Of a stretch of 64,000 bases of DNA, positions 9,612-20,915 are shown piece after piece. The notes under the pieces were generated by a model. That model saw only the letters and a list, made by a program, of their open reading frames with translations. It was not told where the DNA came from and did no database searches. This DNA is from Bog-473 sp963809825 (lineage in GTDB: Bacteria; Actinomycetota; Acidimicrobiia; Acidimicrobiales; RAAP-2): assembly GCA_963809825.1 (NCBI GenBank), contig CAWELJ010000003.1, positions 248,001-312,000 on the forward strand, given 5' to 3'. Made by a program: the position numbers and the translations under genes. Positions within the stretch are counted from its first letter, which is position 1. Every line of letters begins with the position of its first letter.

Positions 9612-10217
9612 TCAGTCCCAATCCTCCACGAGGTCGCCGGCCCCGTCGGGGTGGAACAACGGCATCGCTCCGAGGCTGCGTACCAGCGCTACGTCGTCGC
9701 CCAACGCGCGCTTCCAGCCGCCGCCCTCCGTCATGAGGGTCCCGATGACGACGGGTTCCGCGTCCATGCGGCGAACGAGACGGAGGGCCGAGGTGAGGGA
9801 GGCCCCGGTCGAGATCACATCGTCGACGATGGCTACCCGTCGACCGCGCACGGCGGGTACCCGAGCCGGATCCATGCGCAACCGCTGCGGCTTGTCCGTC
9901 GTGATCGAGTACACGGGCTCTGACCACGACTCGCCCAAATGGATCTTGGGCGTCTTGTGCAAGATCACGTAATCGTCCAATCCGAGCGCCCGGCTCGCTT
10001 CGATGGCCAGCGGGATCCCCATCGTCGCCACCGAGACGACGATCTCGGGCTGTGCTGGCCGCATCAATTCGGCGAGCTCGCGACCCGCCGTCTCCGCGAA
10101 CGCCACACCCAGGTCCACGCAGATGAGCAGTGCGATGGTCAGCTCGTCGGAGAGTGCCACGAGCGGGAGCTCGACAGTCTGGCTCCCGACCGTGGTCGTG
10201 TACGTGCGGTCGGCCAT
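9612..10217 (-). CDS. Adenine/xanthine-type phosphoribosyltransferase
   Basis: About 201 residues, close to Apt/Xpt proteins. The PRPP-binding motif VAIVDDVISTGASL is intact (about residues 130-143). Upstream IVVSVATMGIPLAIEASRALGL and VILHKTPKIHLGESW are typical of the purine PRT group. ATG 10217 and GTG 10220 are adjacent alternative starts. It would convert a purine base plus PRPP into the nucleotide. Pairing with the convergent NCS1 permease supports purine salvage. Base specificity (adenine, hypoxanthine, xanthine) is not decided here. Confidence 0.8.
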   Translation of the reverse strand: MADRTYTTTVGSQTVELPLVALSDELTIALLICVDLGVAFAETAGRELAELMRPAQPEIVVSVATMGIPLAIEASRALGLDDYVILHKTPKIHLGESWSEPVYSITTDKPQRLRMDPARVPAVRGRRVAIVDDVISTGASLTSALRLVRRMDAEPVVIGTLMTEGGGWKRALGDDVALVRSLGAMPLFHPDGAGDLVEDWD

Positions 10218-10488
10218 CACCCTGCGGCGAGCTTATGTCCCGCGCCGATCGACCGGACCAGCGGATGGCAGGCAGGCGCCCGGACCACCCGCAGACGAAT
10301 CCGGGTCCCGCCGGGGACAACGGAGCGAGGGGGACTGATCTCCGGTGGCCAGCTGAAGATCGTGTGACCGGGGTCCCTGTTTCACCCCATGGGCACGCTC
10401 CAGAATGGCTGCAGGCGTTCGGTGCGCCCGGGAATGTTCGTGGGCACGGGCCGGGACAGCAAGAGACACGACGAAGCGAAGGAGCAGG

Positions 10489-12198
10489 TTGGGCGCAGCA
10501 GCGCAGGCGACGGAGCCAGATGCCTCCCCGGGGCGGGGTCGGGATCGCCGCGGCGCGCTCGACCCCCGGTTGCTCCGCTACGCCAGGACCACCCGGCGCT
10601 TCGTCGTCCTGGCCGTCGCGGTGGGTGGTGCCACTGCGCTGCTGGTGGTCGCCCAGGCCTTCCTGATCGCCACGATCGTGGCGGGCGCCTTCGTGGACCA
10701 CCGCTCCGCCGCCTCGCTGCGCGCTCCCCTGGCCGCCCTGCTCGCGGTGGTGGCGGGTCGCGCCGCCCTGGCCTGGGCCACCGAGCGTGCGGCGCACCGG
10801 GCCTCGGCATCGGCCAAGTCCGAGCTGCGACTCGCCGCGACGACCCGGGTCGCCGCGCTCGGCCCACAGGGCCTCGACGGCCGCAGCGCGGGTCAGCTCA
10901 GCGTGCTCCTGACCACCGGGGTGGACGCACTCGACGGCTACTTCTCGCGCTACCTGCCCCAGCTGTTCCTGGCCGTCATCGTGCCCGTCACGATCATCGG
11001 CGTCGTGGCGGGAGCGGACTGGGTCAGCGCCGTCCTGATCGCGGTCAGCCTTCCCCTGATCCCCCTCTTCATGGCGCTCGTCGGAGCCGCCACGAAGGAC
11101 CGCACCGCCGCCCGCATGCGGTCGCTCCAGAAGCTGGCCGGGCACTTCCTCGACATCGTGGCGGGACTGCCCACGCTCAAGGTCTTCGGTCGTGCCAAGG
11201 CCCAAGCCCGGTCGATCGCGGCGGTCACCGATCGCTACCGGTCGGCCACGATGGCCACGCTGCGCCTGACCTTCTTGTCGTCGTTGATCCTCGAACTGCT
11301 CGCCACGGTGTCGGTCGCGCTCGTCGCGGTCGCCGTCGGCCTGCGCCTGCTCGGTGGGCACATGACCTTCGAAGACGCGCTCTTCGTGCTGGTGCTCGCG
11401 CCGGAGGCCTACCTGCCCCTGCGGGCGCTCGGCGCCAACTACCACGCCAGTGCCGACGGCATGAAGGCAGCCGAAGAGATCTTCGAGCTGCTCGACGACC
11501 CCGGAGAGGCCCCGGTGGGAGGGTCCACCCGCCCGGCCAGCGTCGGGATCCGTATCGCCGGGCTGGGCGTCACCTACCCCGAACGCGGGGCGCCCGCCCT
11601 CCACGACATGGACTTCCTCCTGCAGCGGGGAGAGACCGTGGCCCTGACCGGTCCCAGCGGATGCGGCAAGTCGACGCTGCTGGCGGTCGTCCTCGGACTC
11701 CTGCGCCCCGATGCCGGGACGGTCATGCTCGGCGGAGTCGACCTCGCCGACGTCGACCTCGCCGACTGGCGCCGACACATCGGATGGGTGCCGCAGAGAC
11801 CGCATCTCTTCGCGCGCTCCGTCGCCGAGAACGTCCGGCTCGGCCGACCGGACGCCTCCGACCACGAGGTCACGGACGCGCTCGATGCCGCGGGTCTGAC
11901 CGAGGTCGTCCGGCGGCTGCCCCACGGGGCCGACACACTCCTCGGCGAAGGCGGCGCCGGCCTCTCTGCGGGCGAACGGCAGCGCCTCGCGCTGGCGCGG
12001 GCCTTCGTGCGCGACGCACCGCTCCTCCTGCTCGACGAGCCGACCGCCGGCCTCGACAACGAGACCGAAGCGGACGTGTTGACGGCAGTCCGCCGGCTCG
12101 TCACGGGCCGCACGGCGCTCATCGTCGCGCACCGCCCGGCGCTGGCGGCATTGGCCGACCGCGTCGTCGAGCTCCCGGCTCCACTGGTGACGACGTGA
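10489..12198 (+). CDS. cydD: Thiol reductant ABC exporter subunit CydD
   Basis: Half-transporter with an N-terminal six-helix membrane domain and a C-terminal ATPase: Walker A GPSGCGKST, Q-loop WVPQRPHLFARSVAENVRLG, signature LSAGERQR, Walker B LLLLDEP, H-loop IVAHRP. With CydC it exports cysteine/glutathione to the outside, which is needed for haem insertion into cytochrome bd. The frame is open from ATG 10405, but that leader is low-quality sequence. TTG 10489 has AAGGAG 4 nt upstream and is preferred. It overlaps cydC by GTGA and heads a cydD-C-A-B operon. Confidence 0.9.
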   Translation: MGAAAQATEPDASPGRGRDRRGALDPRLLRYARTTRRFVVLAVAVGGATALLVVAQAFLIATIVAGAFVDHRSAASLRAPLAALLAVVAGRAALAWATERAAHRASASAKSELRLAATTRVAALGPQGLDGRSAGQLSVLLTTGVDALDGYFSRYLPQLFLAVIVPVTIIGVVAGADWVSAVLIAVSLPLIPLFMALVGAATKDRTAARMRSLQKLAGHFLDIVAGLPTLKVFGRAKAQARSIAAVTDRYRSATMATLRLTFLSSLILELLATVSVALVAVAVGLRLLGGHMTFEDALFVLVLAPEAYLPLRALGANYHASADGMKAAEEIFELLDDPGEAPVGGSTRPASVGIRIAGLGVTYPERGAPALHDMDFLLQRGETVALTGPSGCGKSTLLAVVLGLLRPDAGTVMLGGVDLADVDLADWRRHIGWVPQRPHLFARSVAENVRLGRPDASDHEVTDALDAAGLTEVVRRLPHGADTLLGEGGAGLSAGERQRLALARAFVRDAPLLLLDEPTAGLDNETEADVLTAVRRLVTGRTALIVAHRPALAALADRVVELPAPLVTT

Positions 12199-13997
12199 GC
12201 GACCGCGCCGCCAGTCTCTCGAGAACGCTCGGCCTTGCGTACCCCGCCCGCCGCAGGCTGGCCCAGGCCTCGCTGCTCGGAGCCGGCGCCATCGCCGCTT
12301 CGATCGCACTCATGGGGACCTCCGCCTGGCTGATCTCACGTGCCGCACAACACCCGTCGGAGGCGTCGCTTACCCTGGCCATCGTCGGGGTCCAGTTCTT
12401 CGGTCTGTCGCGTGGATTCCTCCGCTACGGAGAACGGCTCGTCGGCCACGATGCCGCCCTGCGCTCCCTGGCCGAGCTCCGCGTGCGCGTCTACGAGCGC
12501 CTCGAAACCCTGGCTCCGGCCGGGCTGCCTGGCTTCCGGCGCGGCGACCTCGTGGCCCGCGTCGTCGACGACGTCGACTCCCTGCAGGACGTCGTGCTCC
12601 GGGTGATCCAGCCCTTCGTGGCGGCTGCGCTGGTCGGCTCCGTCACCGTCGCCGTTCTCTGGTGGTTCCTGCCGCAGGCCGGCCTCGTCCTCCTGCTCGC
12701 CTTGGCCATGTCGGCCACGGCGGTGCCATGGCTGACCGGACGCCTGGCCCGGCGAGCCGAATTCAGGCAGGCGATCGTGCGCGGCGAGCTCAACGCCGGT
12801 GTGGTCGACCTGATCGAGGGCGCACCCGAGCTCGTCGTGATGGGCGCCACCGACGACCAGCTGGCACGCATTCAGGTCTCCGACGGCGCCCTGCGCTCGG
12901 TCGCTCGTCACGGCGCGGGCACGACCGGCATCGGGCTCGGCCTCACCACCGCCCTCGCCGGCCTCGCCAGCTGGGGTGCGCTGACCGTCGGCGTGCACGC
13001 CACCCACGCAGGTTCGCTCAACGGTGCGCTCCTGGCCACGCTGGCGCTGGTGCCGCTCGCGGCCTTCGAGCTCGTCGCTCCGCTCCCGGCGGCGACACAG
13101 GCTCTCCAGCGCTCCCGGGTGGCAGCCGGACGCGTCTTCGCCACCATCGACGCACGTCCTGCGGTCGTCGACCCAGAGGCACCGGCTTCCATCGAGAACG
13201 GTCCCCACACGCTGATGCTGCGGGACGTGTGGGCGACCTACCCCGGTGCCGGACGTGCGGCCCTGCGCGGCATCGACCTCGATCTGCGACCGGGCCGCCG
13301 CGTGGCCGTGGTCGGGCCCAGCGGAGCCGGGAAGTCGACGCTCGCCGACGTGCTCGTCCGGTTCCTGCCCGCCGACGCCGGGGAGGCCACTCTGGACGGC
13401 ACTCCCCTCGAGCGTCTGGCGGCCGACGACCTTCGTCAGGTCGTGGGACTGGTCGAGCAGCGCGCCCACCTCTTCGACACCACCCTGGCCGAGAACCTCC
13501 GCGTCGGCCGGCGTGGCGCCACCGACGCCGAACTCACCGGCGTGCTCGTCCGGGTCGGCCTGGGCGACTGGCTCGCGGGCCTGCCGCGGGGGCTGGCGAC
13601 GGAAGTGGGGGCGGAGGGGGCGCGACTCTCGGGAGGCCAGCGCCAGCGCGTGGCGGTCGGCCGGGCGCTGTTGGCCGACTTCCCGATCCTCGTGCTGGAC
13701 GAGCCGGCAGAGCACCTCGATCCCGCCGCAGCCGACGCCCTGACCGCCGACCTGCTCGGCCTCACCGAGGGTCGCTCGACACTGTTCATCTCCCACCGAC
13801 TCATCGGACTCGAGCAGGTGGACGAGATCGTCGTGCTCGACGCGGGGCAGATCGTCGAGCGCGGCACCCACACCGATCTCCTCACCGCGGGCGGCCGCTA
13901 CGCCGGCCTGTGGTGGGAGGAGCGCATGAGCGATCGACCAGTCCTCGACGGGCCGTCCTCGGCCCGGCCTCCCCGGCCGGGTCACAGACGACTCTGA
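12195..13997 (+). CDS. cydC: Thiol reductant ABC exporter subunit CydC
   Basis: About 600 residues from GTG 12195, coupled to cydD. The N-terminal SLLGAGAIAASIALMGTSAWLISRAAQ is the CydC signature. The ATPase has Walker A GPSGAGKST, signature LSGGQRQRVAVGRALL, Walker B ILVLDEPAEHLD and H-loop ISHR. It forms the heterodimer with CydD. The 3' tail after WWEERM is proline/arginine rich and not conserved in appearance. cydA starts 19 nt downstream. Confidence 0.9.
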   Translation: MSDRAASLSRTLGLAYPARRRLAQASLLGAGAIAASIALMGTSAWLISRAAQHPSEASLTLAIVGVQFFGLSRGFLRYGERLVGHDAALRSLAELRVRVYERLETLAPAGLPGFRRGDLVARVVDDVDSLQDVVLRVIQPFVAAALVGSVTVAVLWWFLPQAGLVLLLALAMSATAVPWLTGRLARRAEFRQAIVRGELNAGVVDLIEGAPELVVMGATDDQLARIQVSDGALRSVARHGAGTTGIGLGLTTALAGLASWGALTVGVHATHAGSLNGALLATLALVPLAAFELVAPLPAATQALQRSRVAAGRVFATIDARPAVVDPEAPASIENGPHTLMLRDVWATYPGAGRAALRGIDLDLRPGRRVAVVGPSGAGKSTLADVLVRFLPADAGEATLDGTPLERLAADDLRQVVGLVEQRAHLFDTTLAENLRVGRRGATDAELTGVLVRVGLGDWLAGLPRGLATEVGAEGARLSGGQRQRVAVGRALLADFPILVLDEPAEHLDPAAADALTADLLGLTEGRSTLFISHRLIGLEQVDEIVVLDAGQIVERGTHTDLLTAGGRYAGLWWEERMSDRPVLDGPSSARPPRPGHRRL

Positions 13998-14016
13998 CCC
14001 AAAGGAGCGACCAACC

Positions 14017-15456
14017 GTGAATCTCGATCTCGCCCGCTGGCAGTTCGCCCTCACGAGCATCTACCACTTCCTCTTCGTCCCGGTGACGATCGGCTTGGCG
14101 TTCCTCGTGGCGCTGCTGCAGACCGCGTGGTACCGGAACGGGGACGAGACGTACCGCAAGCTCGCACGATTCTTCGGCACGCTGCTGCTCATCAATGTGG
14201 CCATCGGCGTGGTGACCGGGCTGATCCAGGAGTTCGAATTCGGCATGAACTGGTCCGCCTATTCCCGCCTCGTGGGCAACGTCTTCGGTGGGCCGCTGGC
14301 GATGGAGGGCCTCGTCGCGTTCTTCCTGGAGTCGACCTTCCTGGGCATCTGGATCTTCGGTTGGAACCGGCTGTCCAAGAAGGCACACCTGGCGACGATC
14401 TGGCTGGTGGCGGCCGGGACGATGCTGTCGGCGGCCTTCATCATGGCGGCCAACTCATGGATGCAGCACCCCGTCGGCTACACGATCAACCACCAGACCG
14501 GACAGCCGCAACTGACCAACATCTTCGCCCTCTTCACCAACCCCGTGTTCCTGTGGGGCTACACCCACGTGGTGCTGGCCTCCCTGGTGACAGGAAGCGT
14601 GCTCATGCTCGGCGTCTCCGCCTGGCACATGCGCAAGCAGCATCAGGTCGAAGCCTTCCGCCGGGCCGCCGTCATCTCGCTCGCCGTGCTCTTGCCGGCG
14701 ACGGTCTTGACGCTGTTCGTGGGGAGCGAGCTCGGCGTTGTCGAGGAGACCTATCAGCCGATGAAGATCGCCGCGGCCGAGGCCCTGTGGAACACGTGCC
14801 CGAGCCACTGCTCGTTCTCCGTCGTCCAGGTCGGCGGCGGGAACAACGACCAGACGCCCACCCAGATCATCAACATCCCGGATCTGTTGTCGATCCTCGC
14901 CACGAACCACGTGGACGGCACGGTCCAGGGGCTGAACAACCTCAACGCCCAGTACCAAAAGGAGTACGGGCCCGGGAACTACGTGCCGAACGTCTTCATT
15001 CAGTACTGGTCGATGCGGGTGATGGCCTACCTGGCCACCGTGGTCTTCATCCTCGCCGCGTGGGGAGCATGGCTCCTCTACCGGCGCCGGTTGGACAGCG
15101 CGAAGTGGTTCCTCCGAATAGCGCCCTGGGCGGTGCTCCTGCCCTTCCTCATCAACACGGCCGGGTGGCTGCTGACCGAGAACGGGCGCCAGCCCTGGAT
15201 CGTGCAGGGTCTCATGAAGACGGCCAACGGGGTGTCCCCGTCGGTGTCAGCCACCGACATCTGGATCTCCATCGTGATCTTCGTTCTGGTCTTTGCGGTG
15301 CTCGGCGTCGCCGATGCGTGGCTCATGCTCCGCTACGGCCGCCGCGAACTCGGCCACGACCCACTCGCCAAGCTGACGTCACCCGACGGTGACGCCGGTA
15401 CCCCGCCCACCGAGCACGAGTCGTCCGACGAGGACGAGTCGGCCCTCGTCTACTAG
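14017..15456 (+). CDS. cydA: Cytochrome bd ubiquinol/menaquinol oxidase subunit I
   Basis: 479 residues, GTG start with AAAGGAG upstream. FALTSIYHFLFVPVTIGLAF carries the haem b595 histidine (about 17). ANSWMQHPVGY and the short Q-loop signature ENGRQPWIVQGLMKT (quinol site) are present. The short Q-loop places it in the CydA S-type group. It catalyses four-electron reduction of oxygen without proton pumping, with high oxygen affinity, in the cytoplasmic membrane. It is part of the cydDCAB operon. The acidic C-terminal tail (SSDEDES) is non-conserved. Confidence 0.95.
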   Translation: MNLDLARWQFALTSIYHFLFVPVTIGLAFLVALLQTAWYRNGDETYRKLARFFGTLLLINVAIGVVTGLIQEFEFGMNWSAYSRLVGNVFGGPLAMEGLVAFFLESTFLGIWIFGWNRLSKKAHLATIWLVAAGTMLSAAFIMAANSWMQHPVGYTINHQTGQPQLTNIFALFTNPVFLWGYTHVVLASLVTGSVLMLGVSAWHMRKQHQVEAFRRAAVISLAVLLPATVLTLFVGSELGVVEETYQPMKIAAAEALWNTCPSHCSFSVVQVGGGNNDQTPTQIINIPDLLSILATNHVDGTVQGLNNLNAQYQKEYGPGNYVPNVFIQYWSMRVMAYLATVVFILAAWGAWLLYRRRLDSAKWFLRIAPWAVLLPFLINTAGWLLTENGRQPWIVQGLMKTANGVSPSVSATDIWISIVIFVLVFAVLGVADAWLMLRYGRRELGHDPLAKLTSPDGDAGTPPTEHESSDEDESALVY

Positions 15457-15465
15457 GAGCCTGCC

Positions 15466-16506
15466 ATGACACTCGGAGATCTCTGGTTCATCGTCGACGT
15501 GCTGTTCTGGGTCGGCTTCTTCGTTCTCGAAGGGTTCGACTTCGGCGTCGGCATGCTGCATTCGTTCCTCGGACGAAACGACACGGAGCGACGGGTGCTG
15601 GTCAACACGATCGGGCCCGTGTGGGACGGCAACGAGGTGTGGCTGATCGTGGCCGGCGCGGTGATCTTCGCCGCCTTCCCCGGCTGGTACGCCACCATGT
15701 TCTCGACCTTCTACCTGGCCCTCGTCGTGCTGCTGTTGGCGCTGATGGTGCGTGGCCTCTCCTTCGAGTACCAGCGGAAATTCGACGACCCCCGTTGGCG
15801 CTCGACCTGGCGTTGGGGACTCACCATCGGGAGCGCTCTGATCCCGCTGTTGGCCGGCGTCGCGCTGGGTGACCTGCTGCACGGCCTGCCCATCAACAGC
15901 GCCCACCAGTACACCGGCAGCTTCTGGGGCCTCCTCACACCCTTCGGCCTGTGGACTGGCGTCACCCTGATGGTGCTCTCCCTCTTCATGGGTGCCACCT
16001 ACCTGACGCTGAAGACGACGGGCGAGCTGCACGAGCGGGCCCAGCAGGCGGCCATCGTGATCGGCATCGCCTCGGTCGTGGTGACGTTCGGCTTCATGAC
16101 GTGGATCCACGTCGGCCTTGGCACCGGCTTCGTCCCCAAGCCTATTGAGGCCCTGGCGCTCATGGCGGTGATCGCGGCAGCCTGGCTCGCCTCGGCCAAG
16201 GCGGAGGGCTGGGCCTTCGTCGCGGCCGCCGTCGGCATCGGCGGAACCGTGGGGTCCATCTTCTGGGAGCTGTTCCCGGCCGTGATGATCTCGACTACCA
16301 ATTCGGCGTACAACCTGACGGTGAACAACACGGCCAGCCCGCCCTACACCCTGAAGGTCATGACGGTCGTGGCCGTGATCTTCTTCCCGATCGTTCTGGT
16401 GTACCAGGCCTGGGGCTACCACATCTTCAAGAAGCGACTCTCGGTGCCGAGGGTGGGTGACGCCGACGCGGCGACACCGGCGACGGAGGTGACGGCGGAG
16501 ACCTGA
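15466..16506 (+). CDS. cydB: Cytochrome bd oxidase subunit II
   Basis: 346 residues. WFIVDVLFWVGFFVLEGFDFGVGML and NTIGPVWDGNEVWLIVAGAVIFAAFP are the diagnostic CydB N-terminus. Around eight to nine membrane helices follow, ending in FFPIVLVYQAWGYHIFKKRL. The start is 9 nt after the cydA stop. Together with CydA it makes the oxidase core. Confidence 0.95.
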   Translation: MTLGDLWFIVDVLFWVGFFVLEGFDFGVGMLHSFLGRNDTERRVLVNTIGPVWDGNEVWLIVAGAVIFAAFPGWYATMFSTFYLALVVLLLALMVRGLSFEYQRKFDDPRWRSTWRWGLTIGSALIPLLAGVALGDLLHGLPINSAHQYTGSFWGLLTPFGLWTGVTLMVLSLFMGATYLTLKTTGELHERAQQAAIVIGIASVVVTFGFMTWIHVGLGTGFVPKPIEALALMAVIAAAWLASAKAEGWAFVAAAVGIGGTVGSIFWELFPAVMISTTNSAYNLTVNNTASPPYTLKVMTVVAVIFFPIVLVYQAWGYHIFKKRLSVPRVGDADAATPATEVTAET

Positions 16507-16507
16507 T

Positions 16508-16528
16508 GGGGACGCCAGCGGGCGCCCC
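16508..16528. terminator. Hairpin after cydB, between convergent genes
   Basis: GGGGaCGCC (16508-16516), loop AGCG, GGCGCCCC (16521-16528): an 8-bp GC stem with one bulged A directly after the cydB stop codon and 12 nt from the stop of the convergent SDR gene. No T-tract. Confidence 0.45.
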
Positions 16529-16540
16529 TGGGCCGATCGA

Positions 16541-17314
16541 TCAGAGCCCGGGGCTGCTCTGCATGATCCCGCCGTCGGCGAAGATGGTCGTCGCCGTGAT
16601 GTAGCTGGCGCCGTCACCGGCCAGGAAGGCCACGACGGACGCGATCTCCTCCGGCTCGGCCAGCCGGCCGATCGGGATCGCGCTGTCGAGCTTCGCCAGC
16701 GCGGCGGGGTCGCTGACCGTCTGCGCGTTGATCGGCGTGTTCACCGCCCCGGGCCCGACCCCGATCACGAGCACGTTGTGGGGGGCCAGTTCGACGCCGG
16801 CCGTCCTCGTCAGCATGCGCATGCCGCCCTTGGAGAGGCAATAGGGGGTGTTGCCGGGCATCGGCCAGTCCTCGTGGACCGACGTCATGTTGATGATGCG
16901 GCCGCCACCACCCTGCGCGATCATCTGCTTGGCCGCGAGCTGCGTCCCGAAGAAGGCGCTCTTCAGGTTGACCGCCATGACCTTTTCGAATTGCGCCTCG
17001 GTGGTATCGAGGACCGAGGTGCGCGTCTCGATCCCCGCGTTGTTGACCATGACGTCGAGCCGGCCGTAGGTCGAGACCGCCGTGTCGATCATTCGCTGGA
17101 GATCCTCGACCTTGGAGACGTCGGCCTCGATCCCGACGGACATTTCGCCCAGCCCGGCGATCTGGCGCTCGAGGTCCTCGGTGGCCTCCTCGTCGGCCAC
17201 GTAGTCGATCACGACCTTCGCCCCCTTCGCGGCGAGGGCCAGCACCACGGCCTTGCCGATGCCGGAGTTGCCCCCGGTCACGATGGCAACCTTGCCCTCG
17301 AGGTCCTCTGCCAT
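16541..17314 (-). CDS. SDR oxidoreductase, glucose 1-dehydrogenase-like
   Basis: 257 residues, classical short-chain dehydrogenase. Cofactor motif TGGNSGIGKA (about residues 14-23), NNAG, MTS serine, Y-x-x-x-K as YCLSK, and the C-terminal FLAGDGASYITATTIFADGGI typical of the glucose 1-dehydrogenase/FabG-like subgroup. The acidic/neutral residue after beta-2 (VVIDYV) leaves NAD versus NADP open. It is monocistronic, convergent with cydB. Confidence 0.85.
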   Translation of the reverse strand: MAEDLEGKVAIVTGGNSGIGKAVVLALAAKGAKVVIDYVADEEATEDLERQIAGLGEMSVGIEADVSKVEDLQRMIDTAVSTYGRLDVMVNNAGIETRTSVLDTTEAQFEKVMAVNLKSAFFGTQLAAKQMIAQGGGGRIINMTSVHEDWPMPGNTPYCLSKGGMRMLTRTAGVELAPHNVLVIGVGPGAVNTPINAQTVSDPAALAKLDSAIPIGRLAEPEEIASVVAFLAGDGASYITATTIFADGGIMQSSPGL

Positions 17315-17546
17315 GGCTTCCTCCGTTCCGCTGCCCGCGGTGGGCCCGATTCGTGCGATGTCCGGACCCTAGCGAGCGCACGGGCCCGCCGAGAAGGCTG
17401 GGGTCACCCCGGAGCGGATCAGGCGCCGGCGTGAACCCGATCGTCACGGCCCGGGGCAACCGTTCACCCACGTCGTCACCTACCGCGGGACCAATGGCCC
17501 TACAGGACCCCTCCCGCGTTCCCTACGATCAGGGCGGTGACCGACG

Positions 17547-19423
<1,877 letters not shown>

Positions 19424-19432
19424 CGGGGCACC

Positions 19433-20863
19433 ATGAGTCGTCACCGAGTAGTCGTAGTGGGAGGCGGCTTCGGTGGCCTGCCCGCCACCCGCCTGCTCTC
19501 CCGCGCCGACGTCGAGGTCACGCTCATCGACCAACGGAACCACCACCTGTTCCAGCCCCTCCTGTACCAGGTGGCGACCGGCATCATGTCGGCGGGTGAG
19601 ATCTCGTACGTGCTGCGGCACATGATGCGCCGTCGCAAGAACGTGAGTGTCGTCCTGGCCAAGGTGACGGGGTTCGACCTGGACGCGCGGGTCGTGCACA
19701 CGGCGTCCCTCCCGGGCGAGGACGCGGACTACCCCTATGACAGCCTGATCGTCGCGGCGGGTGCCGGGCAGTCGTACTTCGGTCACGACGAGTACGCGCT
19801 GGTCGCTCCGGGGATGAAGACGATCGACGATGCCATGGAGCTGCGACGCCGGGTGCTCGGCGCCCTCGAGATCGCCGAGACGCGGACCGACCCGGCCCAA
19901 CAGCGCTTCTTCATGACCTTTGCGATCGTCGGGGCCGGGCCGACCGGCGTGGAGTTGGCAGGCCAGATCCGCGAGCTTGCGTGCCGGAGCCTGACCCGCG
20001 ACTTCCGGCACATCGATCCCACCGCCGTCCGGGTCATCCTGATCGACGGCGGCAAGGAGCCGCTGGCCAACTTCGGGGATCGCCTCTGCGACCGGGCGGC
20101 CAAGGAGTTGGCGAAGATGGGCGTGGAGCTGCGCATGGGCCTCCGCGTCGTCGGCGTCGACGCGCTCGGGGTGGACACCGAGAGCGCGGATGGGGAGAAG
20201 GGGCGCTTCGAGTGTGGGACCACCATCTGGGCGGCGGGCGTCCAGGCGTCACCACTCGCCCGCATGCTGGCCGACGCCACCGGGGCCGAGACCGACCGCG
20301 CCGGACGCATCGCCGTGCTCCCAGACCTGACCCTGCCCGGCCATTCCGAGGTGTTCGCCGTCGGCGACATGGCGAGCATCGACAACCTGCCCGGCGTCTG
20401 CGAGGTGGCCATGCAGGGCGGCCTGCACGCGGCCAACACGATAAAACGGCGGCTGAAGGGCCGCGAAGGCGTCCAATTCAAGTACCGCGACCTCGGCAGT
20501 GCCGCCGCCATCGGCCGGTTCAAGGCCATCGTGAGCGTCCGCGGGCTCCGTCTCAGCGGCTTCCCCGGCTGGGTGGTGTGGCTTTTCGTCCATGTCGCCT
20601 TCCTCAACGGTTTCGGCCACCGGCTGACGGCACTGTGGCGGTGGAGCATCTCGATGGTGGGGAGCGCCCGGCCCGAGCGCGTCTTCAGCGTCGGGCACAC
20701 GGGCGGCGACCTCAGCCTGCCCGACGACGTCAAGGACGAGGTCCTGCCCAAGCCCTTCCCGATCCTGGACGAGGATCCCGGGGTGCTCGACCGCATCGGG
20801 CGCCGAGAGGAGCCGACGGACCCCACGGCACCCGGTGAGGGAGCCGGGACGCAGCCCGCCTGA
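19433..20863 (+). CDS. ndh: Type II NADH dehydrogenase
   Basis: 476 residues. The first Rossmann fold is VVVVGGGFGGLPATRLL; NHHLFQPLLYQVATG is diagnostic of NDH-2. The second (NADH) Rossmann fold FAIVGAGPTGVELAGQIREL and TIWAAGVQASPL, VFAVGDMA follow. A C-terminal amphipathic/hydrophobic segment (LSGFPGWVVWLFVHVAFLNGF) attaches it to the membrane. It passes electrons from NADH to quinone without proton pumping and could feed the cytochrome bd oxidase encoded 4 kb away. The gene begins 9 nt after the GH15 gene. Confidence 0.9.
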   Translation: MSRHRVVVVGGGFGGLPATRLLSRADVEVTLIDQRNHHLFQPLLYQVATGIMSAGEISYVLRHMMRRRKNVSVVLAKVTGFDLDARVVHTASLPGEDADYPYDSLIVAAGAGQSYFGHDEYALVAPGMKTIDDAMELRRRVLGALEIAETRTDPAQQRFFMTFAIVGAGPTGVELAGQIRELACRSLTRDFRHIDPTAVRVILIDGGKEPLANFGDRLCDRAAKELAKMGVELRMGLRVVGVDALGVDTESADGEKGRFECGTTIWAAGVQASPLARMLADATGAETDRAGRIAVLPDLTLPGHSEVFAVGDMASIDNLPGVCEVAMQGGLHAANTIKRRLKGREGVQFKYRDLGSAAAIGRFKAIVSVRGLRLSGFPGWVVWLFVHVAFLNGFGHRLTALWRWSISMVGSARPERVFSVGHTGGDLSLPDDVKDEVLPKPFPILDEDPGVLDRIGRREEPTDPTAPGEGAGTQPA

Positions 20864-20915
20864 CAGCGGGCACCCGCATCCGGCCCGAGCCGATCGGGCC
20901 AACTAAGTTCCTCGG

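Noticed and set aside
9481..12309. A 942-codon leftward frame across cydD
   Set aside because: Antisense shadow of an intact ABC exporter with all ATPase motifs; no ribosome site and low-complexity composition.
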